A stretch of 7,218 nt of DNA. Origin: Actinobacteria bacterium BACL4 MAG-120820-bin23 (lineage in GTDB: Bacteria; Actinomycetota; Actinomycetes; Nanopelagicales; Nanopelagicaceae). The notes under the pieces are model-generated. The model worked only from the letters and a program-made list of their open reading frames with translations, searched no databases and had not been told where the DNA came from. Position 1 is the first letter of the stretch. Each line of letters opens with the position of its first letter. The position numbers and the translations under genes are program-made. Positions 7,000 through 7,218 of this stretch are shown here, piece after piece. The stretch spans positions 1 through 7,218 of the forward strand of contig LIBD01000043.1 in NCBI GenBank assembly GCA_001437855.1, given 5' to 3'.

Positions 7000-7203
7000 T
7001 CACCCGATGTGACCTTCCCCAGCCCACCGATCATCTAAGTGCAGTAAGAGATTTATACATCTCTTTTCGTAATTAGCCAATAGCAGGGTAAACTTTGCAA
7101 CAGTCCGACGCTTGGCAGTACCCGTTCCACTGATTGTTGATTGGGAATCGCTGTAAGAATAAAGACCGGCGCTTGTTAAATTGCAAGAGTCCAACATAAT
7201 CAA
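7000..7203 (-). CDS. Doubtful small or partial reading frame, unrecognised
   Basis: A frame runs from the window edge to TGA at 7002-7000. Possible starts are TTG at 7203 (67 residues) and ATG at 7197 (65 residues), but there is no stop between these and position 7218, so it could also be the tail of a gene lying beyond the window. I do not recognise the product. The first half is rich in Ser, Thr and Gly (about residues 10-29), then comes a basic patch AKRRTVAK (30-37), a hydrophobic stretch FTLLLANY, and the end LDDRWAGEGHIG. Neither start has a ribosome binding site. Against coding: a good promoter for the DUF3145 gene, inside a palindrome, lies within the frame. For coding: codons are not grossly odd and the stop falls just before the next gene's ribosome binding site. 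I lean towards non-coding upstream DNA or a gene tail. Confidence 0.22.
   Translation of the reverse strand: MIMLDSCNLTSAGLYSYSDSQSTISGTGTAKRRTVAKFTLLLANYEKRCINLLLHLDDRWAGEGHIG
7046..7065. repeat. Perfect 7-base inverted repeat covering the -10 box, possible operator
   Basis: The arms AAGAGAT (7046-7052) and ATCTCTT (7059-7065) are perfectly complementary, with a 6-base spacer. The candidate -10 box (7052-7057) occupies the centre, so a dimeric repressor bound here would block RNA polymerase. As RNA it would make an AU-rich hairpin. On the plus strand the arm runs into only four Ts and no plus-strand gene precedes it, so a terminator reading is poor. Confidence 0.35.
7052..7080 (-). promoter_or_regulatory. 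Candidate sigma-70-type promoter for the DUF3145-led transcript
   Basis: On the minus strand a -35 box TTGGCT (7080-7075) is followed after exactly 17 bases by a -10 box TATAAA (7057-7052), matching the TTGACA/TATAAT consensus at 4 and 5 of 6 positions. Initiation would fall near 7045, leaving an untranslated leader of about 60 bases before the GTG at 6982. It is the best promoter-like pair I found in the window, and its position fits a single promoter for the whole gene series. It is a by-eye match in AT-rich DNA. Confidence 0.45.
7095..7192. repeat. Imperfect direct repeat pair TTGCAASAGTCC upstream of the operon
   Basis: TTGCAACAGTCC (7095-7106) and TTGCAAGAGTCC (7181-7192) agree at 11 of 12 positions and start 86 bases apart, about eight helical turns. 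Next to each is a second similar pair: TCCGACGCTTG (7104-7114) and ACCGGCGCTTG (7165-7175), 9 of 11 matching, with the order of the two elements swapped. Both sit upstream of the candidate promoter, where regulator sites would be expected. A chance match is possible. Confidence 0.25.
7173..7200 (+). promoter_or_regulatory. Weak candidate plus-strand promoter pointing out of the window
   Basis: TTGTTA (7173-7178) and CATAAT (7195-7200) are spaced by 16 bases, matching the -35 and -10 consensus at 4 and 5 of 6 positions. Transcription would start near 7207. The bases AAAGGA at 7203-7207 could alternatively be a ribosome binding site for a plus-strand gene starting just past 7218. Either reading would make 7003-7218 a divergent intergenic region. 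The evidence is slight. Confidence 0.2.
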
Positions 7204-7218
7204 AGGAAAAAAGCTAAA

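Noticed and set aside
7003..7218. Structured RNA, riboswitch or tRNA in the upstream region
   Set aside because: I looked for tRNA arms, tmRNA, SRP and RNase P signatures and known riboswitch cores on both strands and found none. A covariance-model search would settle it.
1..7218. CRISPR array, insertion sequence, phage or defence genes
   Set aside because: There are no regularly spaced repeats, no transposase or integrase frames and no terminal inverted repeats. All confident genes are housekeeping or conserved actinobacterial families with uniform base composition.

Overview
The window looks like a stretch of a low-GC (about 40% by eye) actinobacterial chromosome, and every confident gene lies on the minus strand. 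The actinobacterial reading rests on three things. The gene set etfB-etfA, cysteine desulfurase, mnmA, ligA resembles the mycobacterial neighbourhood Rv3029c-Rv3024c to Rv3014c, but compacted. MnmA has the actinobacterial form of its active-site loop (PNPCLRCNEKIKF). A DUF3145 protein, a family known essentially only from Actinobacteria, is also present. Low GC together with almost no intergenic DNA suggests a streamlined free-living lineage such as the freshwater acI group (Nanopelagicales). That placement is inference.

Layout in the direction of transcription, from high to low coordinates: about 215 bases of upstream DNA (7003-7218) with a plausible promoter and a doubtful small reading frame; a DUF3145 protein (6979-6982 region down to 6479); a membrane-anchored SIMPL/DUF541 protein (6469-5726); a 49-base gap with an inverted repeat; etfB (5676-4867) and etfA (4870-3926), overlapping by 4 bases; a NifS/IscS-type cysteine desulfurase (3888-2731); mnmA (2734-1649), overlapping it by 4 bases; and ligA from 1647, running off the left edge before its last domain.

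Functionally there are three blocks. EtfB and EtfA form the heterodimeric flavoprotein that carries electrons from acyl-CoA-type dehydrogenases to the quinone pool. The desulfurase and MnmA form a sulfur relay that 2-thiolates U34 of Glu, Gln and Lys tRNAs. LigA seals nicks in replication and repair. The two proteins at the promoter-proximal end belong to families of unknown function. Gaps of 49 bases or fewer and two ATGA stop/start overlaps make one long polycistronic transcript likely. I found no RNA gene, mobile element, CRISPR array or convincing terminator. No stretch over 300 bases lacks a gene. Nothing here is a clearly new system; the points most worth a second look are the upstream regulatory region and the two poorly characterised proteins.
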